A DNA stretch of 64,000 nt from Carya illinoinensis. Lineage: Eukaryota > Streptophyta > Magnoliopsida > Fagales > Juglandaceae. Shown piece after piece: positions 1 through 11,020 of this stretch (its first letter is position 1; every line of letters begins with the position of its first letter). A program made the translations under genes and the position numbers. The stretch spans positions 620,001-684,000 of the forward strand of contig NC_056758.1 in assembly GCF_018687715.1 (NCBI RefSeq), given 5' to 3'. The notes beneath the pieces are model-generated. The model had not been told where the DNA came from. It saw nothing but the letters and a program-made list of their open reading frames with translations, and did no database searches.

Positions 1-482
1 AAATAAAATCATCTACCTTTTGCATAAGTCAAAAAGAGCATCAATTACTTTTGAAAATATTCAAATAAAGAATGCACATGTGAAAGATGATAATCAATCA
101 TCTTTAATATTTTTAAAATTCAAACATTTAATCATGTTATGCACATGAGAAAGATGACAATCAATCATATTTCAAAATTTTCAAATTTAATCTTCAAAAT
201 ATTCATACACATGTTGAAAATATATTTTAATATTTTATGATAAAATATTAATTTTGATCCTTAATCCTAATTTTGAATTTCTCAAGAGATATACAATATT
301 ACTCTATAAGTTTTAATGTGAGTTTGTTACCTTTTTGCTCATGCTTGATTTTTTGATGTGCTTGACTCTATTATGTAGACAACTTGAGCTTAAGATTATT
401 TTATTTTTTAAATTCATTTATTATCATCAAAATCCATATGTAGATATATAATTATATGAAACTTGAAACATTGGGTTCAACA
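1..482 (+). repeat. 3' part of a solo LTR (shared with unit 2)
   Basis: The sequence matches the last third of the complete solo LTR at 11021-12417 and ends in CAACA, the expected inverted partner of its TGTTG start. The next five bases, GTCCT at 483-487, are the same target-site duplication seen beside the unit 2 LTR. The 5' part lies before the window. Because the insertion site is identical, the LTR was present before units 1 and 2 separated. Confidence 0.8.
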
Positions 483-1164
483 GTCCTCACGAGCCGCCGC
501 TCTCCGACACCTCCAAAGGCTACAAGTGCTTTACCAGCAGTTTCGTTTCACCGAGATCTTCCAAATCTGGACCATCCCATCTTCTTTCTACCAATACGTG
601 GTTGCCTCGTGTCATCACAAGAGCTCGAGAACAAAGATGATCATTGCCCACAGATCAGTCTACTCGATGCTATGCTTTTTATTATATATTATTGCTTTTT
701 CTAACCGATGATCTTGAATAAGGGACTATAGATCTCTCTAAAAATCATTTCAAGACAACAAATAACAATGCACTCGCTACTCTCAGCTCTTTCAATTGAG
801 GTTCCACTGCTACTAGCGGTAGTTTCCTTGTTCGAAACTTTTTGCAAACAGTTTATAACCGTCTTTTAAAACGGCATCCTATTAATAGGACATGGATGAA
901 GACTAAGAAATTGATCGTAAAATTTTTTTTTCCTTTTTATCCACCTCTTTACACTATTATTCTGGAGTGTTTATTGGAAAACTCCATTCCCTCCTTATGT
1001 ATTCTTTTTTTTTTTAATAAAATTTACTGGCTTATTTGATAAAAAAAAAAAAAGGAACCAAGAGTTTATGGTGATGTTGTACGTATGCGGCGCCGTTGTG
1101 CACTAGCTAATTATGGCTTGGCGTTGAAAGATACAGAGCTTATTAATTCTATACAAAAATTCTA
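483..1164. other. Unrecognised block conserved in all three units
   Basis: This block is repeated at about 12418-13100 and 38787-39440. It contains short open frames, the longest being 138 codons at 38710-39126 in unit 3, where the LTR is absent. None resembles a family I recognise, and the frames are not maintained between copies. It may be an old captured fragment or the leader of a noncoding transcript. I assign no function. Confidence 0.5.
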
Positions 1165-1290
1165 TGTGCAGTCATTTTTACGGATTCTTTTGTGCACTTC
1201 AGTGATATAATTAGTTGTGTATTAAAAAAAAATTAATCTAATCAAGCATATCAGTAAAGTGCTCAAAAAATACGCAAAAGTAACTGTATA
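1165..1290. mobile_element. MITE with ACAGTCA-type inverted ends, unit 1 copy
   Basis: The two arms are inverted copies. The left arm reads GTGCAGTCATTTTTACGGA and the right arm, read backwards, begins with a similar ACAGTTACTTTTGCG. The same element is at 13101-13227 in unit 2, where the arms match better, and a relative is at 54531-54668. Unit 3 has none: its sequence runs directly through the site near 39434. This is a second marker showing that units 1 and 2 are sisters. Confidence 0.7.
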
Positions 1291-1299
1291 TAGCATTAC

Positions 1300-2243
1300 T
1301 CAATTTTATAACTATATATGGTGTCGATACAAGAGACCAGAGCCAAAAATAATTAATTTTGGCTAACTACTTTGAGACCACGTGAGGAGCCATATGATGT
1401 TCCCGGCCTAGCTAGCTTCTCCCAAAATCAGGTTAATTAGAACATATAAATAAATATATATATATATATATATATAAATATATATTATTCTAGTGTTTGC
1501 AGCGTATAAAAATCATTTTTATTTTACTCACTCAGGTTAGATATAGCATAGTACGTAACATCTCACAATTATAATGTTTGCAAATAAAAACTATCATTAT
1601 TTATAAATAATCGTTAAAACAAAATACTATATATAAATTAAAATATGTTTATATCAAATAGGAAATATTGTCGTTTGATTTTAAAATAAAGCAGTGATAG
1701 ACTTAGAACCTATTTACAAGTTTTAATAAAATAATATATTTTTTTTAAATATTTATACACATCAAATTACTAAATAAAAGTCCAATTAAAATTTTAAAAA
1801 ACATATGATTTTAGGCCATACTTCTTGACAAATGGTTAATCTATATATCCTTGTTAAATTTTGAGAATCCAATGACAATTGGCAATGATTTTAGATCCTT
1901 GTCCATCATGTCCAGGCTGATGCATGCTTCCTTGCTAATTATTTATTGGTAGATATATATATATATATATATATATTTTGATAAATAATTATTCGTAGAT
2001 ATGTTTTTTTGAAGATAATGTGGATAGGGTTGCAGATAGTCCTCGTAGAGATAAATACATATATCCTATTATTATATATATATATATTAATATAATAGCT
2101 CAGTAACCAATGCCAAAGTCAAAAACCCTATTTCTCACCTCAAATAGCTCCCTCGAACCGATAATAAGGCGCCATATCTCCTCTCTCTCTCCCTCTCTCT
2201 CTCTCTGTAACCGAGTGGCCGAACTCACTTCCCAGTCCCAATC
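1300..2243 (+). promoter_or_regulatory. Promoter and leader of SSL copy 1, with overlapping uORF
   Basis: About 0.9 kb is conserved with units 2 and 3 apart from changes in (TA)n runs. It is very AT-rich, so no TATA box can be singled out. A CT-rich stretch at about 2178-2207 is typical of plant 5' leaders. An ATG at 2110 opens an 83-codon frame that runs past the SSL start at 2244 in another frame. The same uORF is kept in unit 2 (14988-15239) but ends early in unit 3. If transcription starts upstream of 2110, the uORF could lower SSL translation. That is inference, since no transcript start is known. Confidence 0.45.
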
Positions 2244-4485
2244 ATGGCCGATTCGAAGAACCTCCACTCAGCTTCACGAAACAAGGCTTCTAGCGAAAAA
2301 AAAGCCACATGGTCTTTCACGGTTTTTATGGCCGTATTGCTTCCCATTTTTGCCGCCATAGTTATTTATCAACTGGACTCGTTCGACCCGGCTCCTCTAC
2401 CCCCGGACCTGCTGACTCGGTACGTTATTTCCGTGCCGGCAAGTAACAATCGTATGCTCCGAGGATCGGAGCCCTTGGGTGCGGGCCACTTGTTGGGACC
2501 GGAAGATGTCCCTTACGATCCCATATCCGGAGTCATCTACACGGGCTGTGCAGATGGGTGGATCAGCCGGGTCACGTTGAACGACTCGACTGTGCAGAAA
2601 TGGATAAACACCGGCGGCAGACCGTTGGGAATCGCTGTTGTACGTGACGACGAAGTCTGGGTTGCTGATCCCGTAAAGGTAAACAACTAAACACTGACCT
2701 GTCGTTTACCGTTAGGTACTGCAGATCAGACTTGTCCAGAGCTATGGGAACTCGCCGGTGGACACCTGCAGCTACGTCACTCCAGTCTTTGACTTGCAAA
2801 ATCTACATAGATTCCATGCCCGAAAAGAAGGAAAATAGGGTTACAACCCTTTATAAAAAATATACATAACATTAATATTATGTATAATACATGTTTAATA
2901 ATTTTTAAAAAAAGTTAATTGGCATATAAAAATATCTAAATCATATCACATCAACACAAACAACGAAAAAATAATAATTAAAACGAAGAGTACTGTTATG
3001 AATTGTTTCACTTTATTTTTTGAGCAATGATACTGTAAATCGAACTACATTTTGTTTACAATTTATTAATAAAATAATATTTTTTAAAATTCAAATCCAT
3101 CAAATCAAAATTAAAATTAAAATAAATATTTCAAAAATTATTATTTTATACACATATTGTATAAAAATTGTAAAGTAGTTGTTGTTTTATCATTTCTCTT
3201 ATTTTTTATATTAATGAGATCTGGCCATGAATATGTAATTTGCAGGGCCTCCTGAAGGTGAAAGCGGCAGATGGGACAGTGGAGCTGTTGACAGATGAGG
3301 CTGAGGGACAAAAATTCGGAACGACAGACGCAGTAGATGTAGCAGATAATGGCATGGTTTATTTTACAGATGCTTCGTATAAATATGGATTGCATGAGTT
3401 CATTTGGGATTTTTTGGAGGGTAAGCCCCACGGTAGACTTCTGAGTTATGATCCAGCGACCAAGAAAACAAAGGTGCTGGTTCGCAATCTCTACTTTGCT
3501 AATGGAGTGGCAGTCTCGCCTGATCAAAATTATGTGATCTTTTGCGAAACCTTAGCGTATGTACTTAATTGCTAATAATTTCCAGTCTTGCATGCAGGCA
3601 CATATGCTTTAATTTCATGTTAGTATGTACTCCTTAAGTACTTTTTGTTTATTTTGATTCCAATTATATATATTAATGGGTCACTAATATGCGCAGGAGA
3701 AGGTGTAGGAAATATCATATACAAGGCAAGGAAAAAGGAAAAGTCACTGAGTTTATTGATCATCTACCAGGCATGCCAGATAATATCCGATATGATGGAG
3801 ATGGCCGCTACTGGATTGCATTGGCAACGGTACTATATATATCGGTTCTAATTAGTTTCCTTTTAATAATTAATAGCCATGTTTTTTCATGTAGTAGTGT
3901 TTGTTTCTTGAGAAACAATATTGATGATCTATATATAGTATCATGTGCATAGAATTCAAAAACTTAGGATCCCTAGCTGCTTCATATAGCTCGAATCTGC
4001 ATGTGTTAGGATCAGGATCATCATGAAAAACACACACGAAGTTTTTGTAAATACCATGTACCGGGGTATATATCAATTAATCTTTTGGTTTTATTGTGGT
4101 TTTTATCGAGAAAATCCTTTTTTTGGGTATGTATGATCGATCTTGCATGAATTTTAGAAATCAGCAAGTAAATGTTTCTCATCATGATCAGTCTATTTTG
4201 GGGTAATGCATGCAGGCACCTACACTTTCATGGTATTTAGCATTCAGATACCCTTTCATCCGGAAGTTTATAGCAATCATGGAGAAGTACATAGGGCGAC
4301 CAAATATGGAGAAGAATGGAGGGGCTCTTGCCGTTGATTTGGAAGGAAAACCAACTGCTCACTACTATGATCCTGGACTGTCACTGGTTTCAAGTGCCAT
4401 CAAGATCGGACATCATTTGTACTGTGGATCCCTTGTTGCCCCGAACATTATCCGCCTCAATTTGAGACAATATCCTGCCACATAG
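2244..4485 (+). CDS. Strictosidine synthase-like protein, copy 1 (intact, four exons)
   Basis: Exons are 2244-2678, 3246-3556, 3697-3829 and 4216-4485. All introns are GT-AG with phases 0, 2 and 0, giving 382 residues, the usual length for the YLS2/SSL4-7 branch. Residues about 23-43 form one hydrophobic segment after a short charged N-terminus, so the protein is probably a signal-anchored ER or vacuolar-lumen protein. The Str_synth region lies at about residues 180-265 and includes [26 protein letters not shown] and [10 protein letters not shown], followed by [14 protein letters not shown] from exon 3. Family knowledge: these are six-bladed beta-propellers related to alkaloid strictosidine synthase and animal APMAP. 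Most plant members do not make strictosidine, and their substrate is unknown. Copy 1 has Pro where copies 2 and 3 have Ala in the GPEDV(P/A)YD motif. The gene is probably functional, but its reaction cannot be named. Confidence 0.92.
3022..3198. mobile_element. 177-bp MULE-type MITE in intron 1 of SSL copy 1
   Basis: Copies 2 and 3 lack this block. It is flanked by the 9-bp direct repeat TTATTTTTT (3013-3021 and 3199-3207), which occurs once in copy 2. The ends are inverted: GAGCAATGATA on the left, and GAGAAATGATA when the right end is read backwards. A 9-bp target duplication with short inverted ends is the signature of Mutator-like MITEs. Because it is private to unit 1, it inserted after the 1/2 split. 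Confidence 0.8.
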
Positions 4486-6050
4486 CTAGCTAGCAACATC
4501 ACCCCCCAGATCATCTATTCTCTTGATAAACAGGATCTCGTTCTAGCCCTGGATCATCTGTGCTGCGTGTGTACGGCCTGGTGCTCAGGCCGAAGGTTGA
4601 TATATGTCTAATTAATGACTCAGTGAACCTAATTGATTATGATATCATACACACACACACACACGTATAATGAATGAAAAATAACATTAGTTGAAGTTTT
4701 TGAATAGTAAATACAATTATAGATTATTTAAATATTATGGTTTTTTTTTTTTTTTTAGAAAAGAGTCAAAATTATTATTAAAAAATTAATTTCTTTTTAA
4801 TATAAATCATATATTCATTTTTTTTTTCTTTTTTGCAAAAGAGTCCGCAACTTGCATATTATTCGTAAATGTTAATTAATAATTAGAAGTGATATCAATA
4901 TGACATGATGTTGGCCCATCCGATTCAGATATTACCATAAATAGCAAGGGGCCAAGTGGAGGTGCAAGCATGTGATCTGTGTCTGTCTTTAATTGCAAGT
5001 TGTAGATCAGATTCACGTTGTCCACGAGCAATGTCAAGTATACCACGAGACAAAAGTAATCTTTAATTCGCTTCTGAAAATGGTTGAGCAAAAGAACGTG
5101 TATATATATATATATAATATATATATACTAGTAGGAGCAAATTAACGTCCAAGGGACGTTTGCCCAATTGAGGCAAAATATATATGTTAATTATATATAT
5201 ATGTATACATGTAACAACATATATGCTCAAATGATAAAAATAAAGAAAATAAATATGAACTTTATATATATGTCAGCGTCCTATTTAAGTTTATAATTAT
5301 AACAGTGAGAAATTTATATGAATTTAAAAGTGAAGAAATAAACATAAAGTTTACATACAAGTAAGCTTCCTATTTAAAGATATAATTATAATAGCGAGAA
5401 GTTTAACAAAAAGGCATTTAAAGTATTTATAATATAACTTAACTTATAGATTCGGCAAAAAGTACGTTCAGCTTATTTTGGCCTAATTATCCATGTTCAT
5501 TCATTTTTACATGTAAGTGTATAATTCATTCTTTTTCTAAAACTGCACTTACAATATTTGCTAAATATGGTATTTGTTTCTCAAACTTTAGGGGCTACGT
5601 ACTTTGGACCAAAAGGATAAATAACCAACAGATATGTTTTAAGAAAAATAAAAAAAATAAATAAAAATATCTACTATATATATAAATGCAAATATTAGAG
5701 GAAGTAGTAAATTCAAATTTTTTATAAACATTATTATTAAATTTGCAATAATTATTAATGTATAAATTAAAACAAATAAAATTTTACAACAATGTAAATT
5801 TTATTTTTTTATATTTTAAATCCTTAATACAATTATATGTGGAATTCATATACTAAGCAAATAAATAAATGAACTATGTGCTATTAGCTAGGTAAACAAA
5901 CATATAACAATGTGCGTTTTTCTCATTATAAGCTTAAAAAAAAGGCCCAATTCATCTAGGCTAGGAATGAGCCATCAAGCCCAATAACCCAAGAACCAAA
6001 ATGCCACATTTTTTGGAACAAACAGGCCCAGCCCACCGCATCCCAATTTC
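4486..6050. other. 3' flank of SSL copy 1, no gene seen
   Basis: The flank is AT-rich noncoding sequence conserved with 25746-26980 plus 36738-37420 in unit 2, and up to 45585 in unit 3. It probably holds the SSL 3' UTR just after 4485. Around 5143-5163 a small inverted repeat (AACGTCC facing GGACGTT) is kept in unit 2 near 26757. No convincing ORF is present. Confidence 0.6.
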
Positions 6051-8044
6051 CTTTTTTTAGTGATGCCTAATACCATCCAGATTAATTTCATCAAAGCCAT
6101 ATTCAAAATTTAATGAAAAGTACAAGTTTTCTATAAATCTAAAACCTTCCCATCTATAATCCCTTTTTGGATTCATCAAAATAATAATATAATATTATTT
6201 TTTTAATAATAATTTTTTTTCATTTTTTGCAATTAAACTAACTATATGTACATTAATAATTTAATTTGATATTTAAATTATTGATTTCCAACTAATTATC
6301 GTTGCTCTACTTCCTTGATCTCAAATACTTGATCTATGAATAAACTACACAAATGCAAGCTTCTATATGACAAAATAAGGACGTATACATCATAATAAAT
6401 CAATTCTCCTGTATGACAATACAAGTTCTTGGAAGCTAGAATGGAGAAACCAAAATAAATCCATAAATTCAGCCAGTGCTCATCCAACATCTGGAGTTAA
6501 TAAATGAATAACAAATCCAGAATTTTAAGTTAATAAATTCAGACTCAAGTCATAAATCTAGTGAATAACAAAAACTATTATTCAACCTTAATAAAAACTC
6601 CAAAATACAACTTCCATTCAGATTTTCCTTTCCACGAATAGCTCCAAAATACAAGTTTAATAAACAGCCCACAAACACTTCTAGTTATACAAGATACTTC
6701 ACAAGTTTTCTAACCACAAACTGCACCAAAATACAAGCTACTTGACAAGTTTTTTAACCACAAACTGCACCAAAATACAAGCTACTTGACAAGTTTTTTA
6801 ACCACAAACTACATCAAAATACAAGCTACTTCACGAGTTTTCTAACCACAAATAGTTCCAGTTATACAAGATACTTTACAGGTTTTCTAACCACCAACAG
6901 TATACATTATGCAGTCATAAATAGCAATCTCGTGAAGTACATTTCATCTTCTGAAGTTATTGTAAAATTTTCTAAACCAATTATGCATAGGATTGCTGAC
7001 ATTATTCATTTCAACCTTTGAAACATGATGCTTTTGGCATATGCGGAGCCTCCCTGCCGCATATGCCTCCCTGCATATGGATAGACAACCAAAAAGGATG
7101 TTGGAAGCGTGAAATATATATACCATGCATAGTTCACAAGTGTCAAGCTAACAATATATGTTTAAAATGCCAAGCTAAATTGTAATTGCACAACTCTACA
7201 TATGGAGATTGTTGCTTGGAGTTGAGATAAGGTAAAAATCAAATCTTTTAGATATACGTATGAAAATAATTTGTAATAATCAAATAAAAGATTCTTGATT
7301 TGATTTCATCTCTAACAATAAAAGATTCTTGGGTTCTATCACTTACGTGTCTTTTTTTTTGGATATGAAAGTGAGATCTATGTAAGCTCTTCTCGATAAG
7401 AAAGCTCATTTGTTCAAAATACACAATGCACTGCTAATTATCAAACCAAGCTAATTATACCATTCAGTATTTTCAGAGACACCCAATTTTCTGGTTTGCC
7501 ACACAACCGGTAGTGAATGCTTGTGGAGTTATAAAAAAAAAAAAATGGCTCTTTGTTTTAAATCCTAGCAGCGGAAGGAAGTAATTTTTTAGCTATATAT
7601 GTTTGAGATGCGCCGTTATGGTACACAATATATGTTTTGAGCAAGATAATGCTATCTTTTAATGCAAACACTGAAAACGAAACTGTGTTATGTTAAATCA
7701 CAGAAGGATGTATAAATGAATCCCTTAGGTTAAATCGGATCACTAAACTTGGTTAAACAAAACCACAAAATTCAACCTAAAGAGACCCCATAGAAAAAGT
7801 CGAACATAAGTATAACCAACTGACAACCTTAAAAGTCATTTCCTTGTATCCTTTAAAGTCAATTTACATCAATCCCACATAGCAAGAAAAAAAAATTTTT
7901 TGAACTCCAAATAAAATGTAACAGCACCCAAAAACTTCTTTCAACACACTTAAAAAAAAATATATCTTTTAACATTGAAAACCCTTCACTCACGACCCAG
8001 GAAAAAATGAAAATAAGAAAGAGTATTGGAAAGGTACTCTGTAC
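6051..8044. other. Spacer between units 1 and 2, first part
   Basis: I see no recognisable gene. The sequence is AT-rich and contains the tandem repeat at 6670-6898. I looked on the minus strand for further exons of the serine acetyltransferase fragment (8045-8306) and found none. Confidence 0.5.
6670..6898. repeat. Tandem repeat, about 46-bp unit, roughly five copies
   Basis: The motif ACAAGCTACTTGACAAG, followed by TTTTTTAACCACAAACT and CACCAAAATA, recurs at a spacing of about 46 bp. The central copies are nearly identical and the outer ones degenerate. It has no coding potential. Confidence 0.75.
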
Positions 8045-8306
8045 CTCAAACTTGGCCTCTTCTTTCACAGCGTCCCAAATAGGGTCGGCAAGCGGGTCAT
8101 CCGAATTGAAAACCGACACAAAAGAGTCCGTGTCAGGCATTGAAATCCCCAATGCATAAACCGGAAAAAACTTCTCTAACCGGTGCTGGGCAATCTTGGA
8201 ATCAATAAATCTCTTCCTTTCCTGCTCATCCTGGTCCTCTAAGAGAGAGCCGCTCTGAGAGCATTTTGGGAAGAGAAACCCAGCTCTCATCGCTCAGGCA
8301 AGCCAT
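8045..8306 (-). pseudogene. Serine O-acetyltransferase, first-exon fragment with frameshift
   Basis: Read on the minus strand, an ATG at 8306 opens MACLSDESWVSLPKM, which resembles the start of SERAT3-type serine acetyltransferases. That frame stops after about 26 codons. A second frame then carries FFPVYALGISMPDTDSF and ADPIWDAVKEEAKFE, the conserved start of the SAT N-terminal domain, and ends at a good donor (GAG followed by GTACAG) at 8045. The functional enzyme makes O-acetylserine for cysteine synthesis and needs several more exons, including the left-handed beta-helix acyltransferase domain. None was found between 8045 and 6050. A frame break inside the exon plus missing exons points to a pseudogene or captured fragment. 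An intron much longer than this spacer cannot be excluded. Confidence 0.7.
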
Positions 8307-10834
8307 GGAAAGCAGAGCTACACGTCTTCTAAGGCCCCACAAGCATACAAAGAATTGGAAAGCAAGCAGTGGCAATGAAACAATAAGCGAAAGCCGATAA
8401 AATAAAGGGAGAGAGAGAGAGGTCCTCAAAATGGTGGCTGCTGTCGAACGGCTGCGTTTCTTATATTCTCAACTTTCGAGAATTGAAAAGACACTAGGCG
8501 AATATGAGAGATTCCGAATGTGATTGTGATGACGATGATAAGCATTATGGAAGGCTCACGGAGTCGCGTGTAGTTTACTTCCTGCTACTCTTTTCTTTTT
8601 CTTCCTTCTTGGCCCTAGGGAGGTGGTGGAGCTTCCCTTTTCTCCACCTCCCTTTTCTTTCTTTTTGTTTGTTTGTTTGTTTATCAAATTAGTGCTCAAT
8701 GGTTATAACCAAGAGCATGCTCATTCGTCTAATCAAAGTCAATTTTAAAATTTAGTTAAAAGTAGATACTTTTATATAAAAATAAAACCTTTGAAGATAT
8801 AATTTTACATTAAATTTACCAAAATAATATTATATTATTTTTTAATAATAATATTTTTATTTTTTCATATTTTGCAACTACTCTAATTATATTTTTTTTC
8901 CTTTTTCTTATTTTTATTTTACTTAAATTATTATTTCTCAACTATTATTTATCTTCAACTTAAATTATTGAAATAAAATATTCTTTTAGCTGTGAATGGT
9001 ATCATGCCAAAGATGGAAATGAGTTTATATATACTGTAACGCAAATGTCAAACTAGCAGATCATAACTACTCCAATGCATAGCAAATTTAAGCTAAATCT
9101 TAGTTAGTTATATATATTTTCCCAGCCCAATACCAATCTCTAAGAAAATGAGTTGTAGCATGGGAGGATCGTTTCAGCTGCGAGGACATAGAAACGAGTT
9201 AAAGAGATTTTACACATTAGACAACTTGTGAAGCATTATATAATTAGTACTTTAAACACTAAAATAAAGTTATTTGTGACGAGTTATATGCGAAGAGAAT
9301 GGACTCATTTTGATATAAAATAGTAATTTTTCGTAGCAAATAATTGACCATTAATAAACCTTTTTTATTGTAGTGTTTTTTGAGTGAGTTAATATTAGGT
9401 ACTAGATTGAGATCATGTAGGATATATATCAATTATCAAGTGTAATGTGAAGTGGCCAATGACTATTGGACAAGAAGAGTAGAACAAGTACTAATTAGAA
9501 TGCATCATTCGATCGAGTTCCATCAATCCAATATGGTAATTTTTACCTTGGAATCATTAATTTTATTCATTATATAAGATTAACCAAAAAATAAGTAAAG
9601 TTTATTAACGATAATTTAATAGGCCGTTAGGTACTCCATTTCAAACAATGATACAATATGTTAATAATTTAGCTATCTATTGAAGCTAACCTAAGGTGGG
9701 TGGGACTTTGGTTGGATACCAAGTTAATTAATTGATTAGAATCCATAACGCATTGAATTAAAATATGTACAAATTCCCCAACAATTGTGTAGCGTTTGCC
9801 AACTCATCGATTTCGAGCATAGTAAATGCAACCAAAGGACTGACCATATACCGAGCAGGGTAGGGCCTCATACACTTGGAGGTATGGCACACATCGGCAC
9901 CGTGGGCACCATTCGACCATTGTAGTATGCCTATGGTGTTGCTCCGTTGAAGGGCATTAGCCAAGCCACTACGCACCATACTTTGGTGCTGCGACGACTA
10001 GTGAAATGCAACATTGGTGTTGCGTTACTAGCTCATGTAGGATCAGAAAACACCGTGGTGTTGCCAAAGCTGAAGCAACGATGCCAAGTGCTTTGTCTCC
10101 AAGGTGAGGCGAGGTGCAGTGAGGGTGCACGAGGTGAGGTGAGCACTACAAGGGCACCACGCACAATACTGCCTTCCATACGGTGGCATTGAACATTGCC
10201 AATCACCATGACGAGGTGGATTTCTACCATGGAAGGGCTAGAAGCAGCACACTTCCACAAGGGGTAGGCTTGGCTGAAAGAAACAGCGCACATCTACGAC
10301 ACCAGGTGCTGATGTCGCAGAACAAGAGGGGGCAGAACATAGTGCTATCATAAATATGATTGTTGGGGAGGTCATGTCGATCTAACTTTGAATTAAGACC
10401 ACATTAATGTGATGGTTGAAGCTGGTGTAATGATTGATATTATGATCTAATGATCATTTGAGGTCGTGAAGGCAAGAGATGAAACCCATGATGATCAAAG
10501 ACACTTAACAAGTAAAAAGACAAAAGAAGTAGAAAGATGATAGTGATTGTGGACACTATTAACTAACCAAATTTTGACCAGCAAAGTGACGAAAGTGCAT
10601 GAGTAGAGAATATCAGGACATCCAACCAAATAAATTTTAAAAAATAATATAGTGAAACTATCAGGGCTTGAAGTTTTGTTGTTGAAGTTTTAGGATCGAA
10701 CTAAGAGTTTTAGTGCTCGGTAGTCTTAGAGAGAGATAGCCTTCATTTTATCTAAAAAACCTCATTTCAGTGAGAGCCGTTGTCAGAGATGAGGGTAGAG
10801 TTGTGGCTTTCACCCTTCTCTCATTCTCTTTTCC
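8307..10834. other. Spacer between units 1 and 2, second part
   Basis: The first 150 bases include a GA-rich leader-like stretch that could be the old promoter side of the SAT fragment. From about 9770 to 10320 the base composition rises in G+C and short frames exist on both strands, but none matches a family I know. The remainder is AT-rich and empty. Confidence 0.4.
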
Positions 10835-11020
10835 ATTTCCACACTATGCATACACTTTCAAGGTAATGTTTTTTCCCTCCTCCCTCTAACGGTTTGGTTT
10901 TGGTCAGATTTGCTGCTCTCCAGCCGCCATCCACCTACACGCGTTATACCACCTCATCCAACAATTGCTAATCTACTGGGACGGAGCAGAGCCACACTAA
11001 AATGTTTGGTGCGTTGTCCT

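Larger units (their letters stand above)
1..6050. repeat. Tandem duplication unit 1 (SSL locus copy 1)
   Basis: This unit holds an LTR tail, an unrecognised block, a MITE, the SSL promoter, SSL copy 1 and about 1.5 kb of 3' flank. It aligns by eye, through genes, introns and flanks, with unit 2 (from about 10835) and unit 3 (from about 38605). The left edge lies outside the window. The right edge is where similarity to 36738-37420 stops, near a motif reading CCCAATTT. Introns and flanks are well conserved between units, so the duplications look fairly recent (inference). Confidence 0.85.

Noticed and set aside
456..704. 82-codon frames after the LTR in units 1 and 2, 138 codons in unit 3
   Set aside because: Frames start inside the LTR or differ between copies, with no conserved protein; kept only as an unrecognised conserved block.
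2244..4485. A true alkaloid strictosidine synthase and a biosynthetic gene cluster
   Set aside because: The sequence fits the broad YLS2/SSL branch, and no tryptophan decarboxylase, P450 or other pathway gene lies nearby.
6944..7126. Minus-strand frame as a second SAT exon
   Set aside because: Its residues do not match any SAT block and it has no fitting splice acceptor.
9758..10293. Short frames on both strands in a G+C-richer patch
   Set aside because: No motif or splice pattern recognised and frames overlap on both strands; left as spacer.
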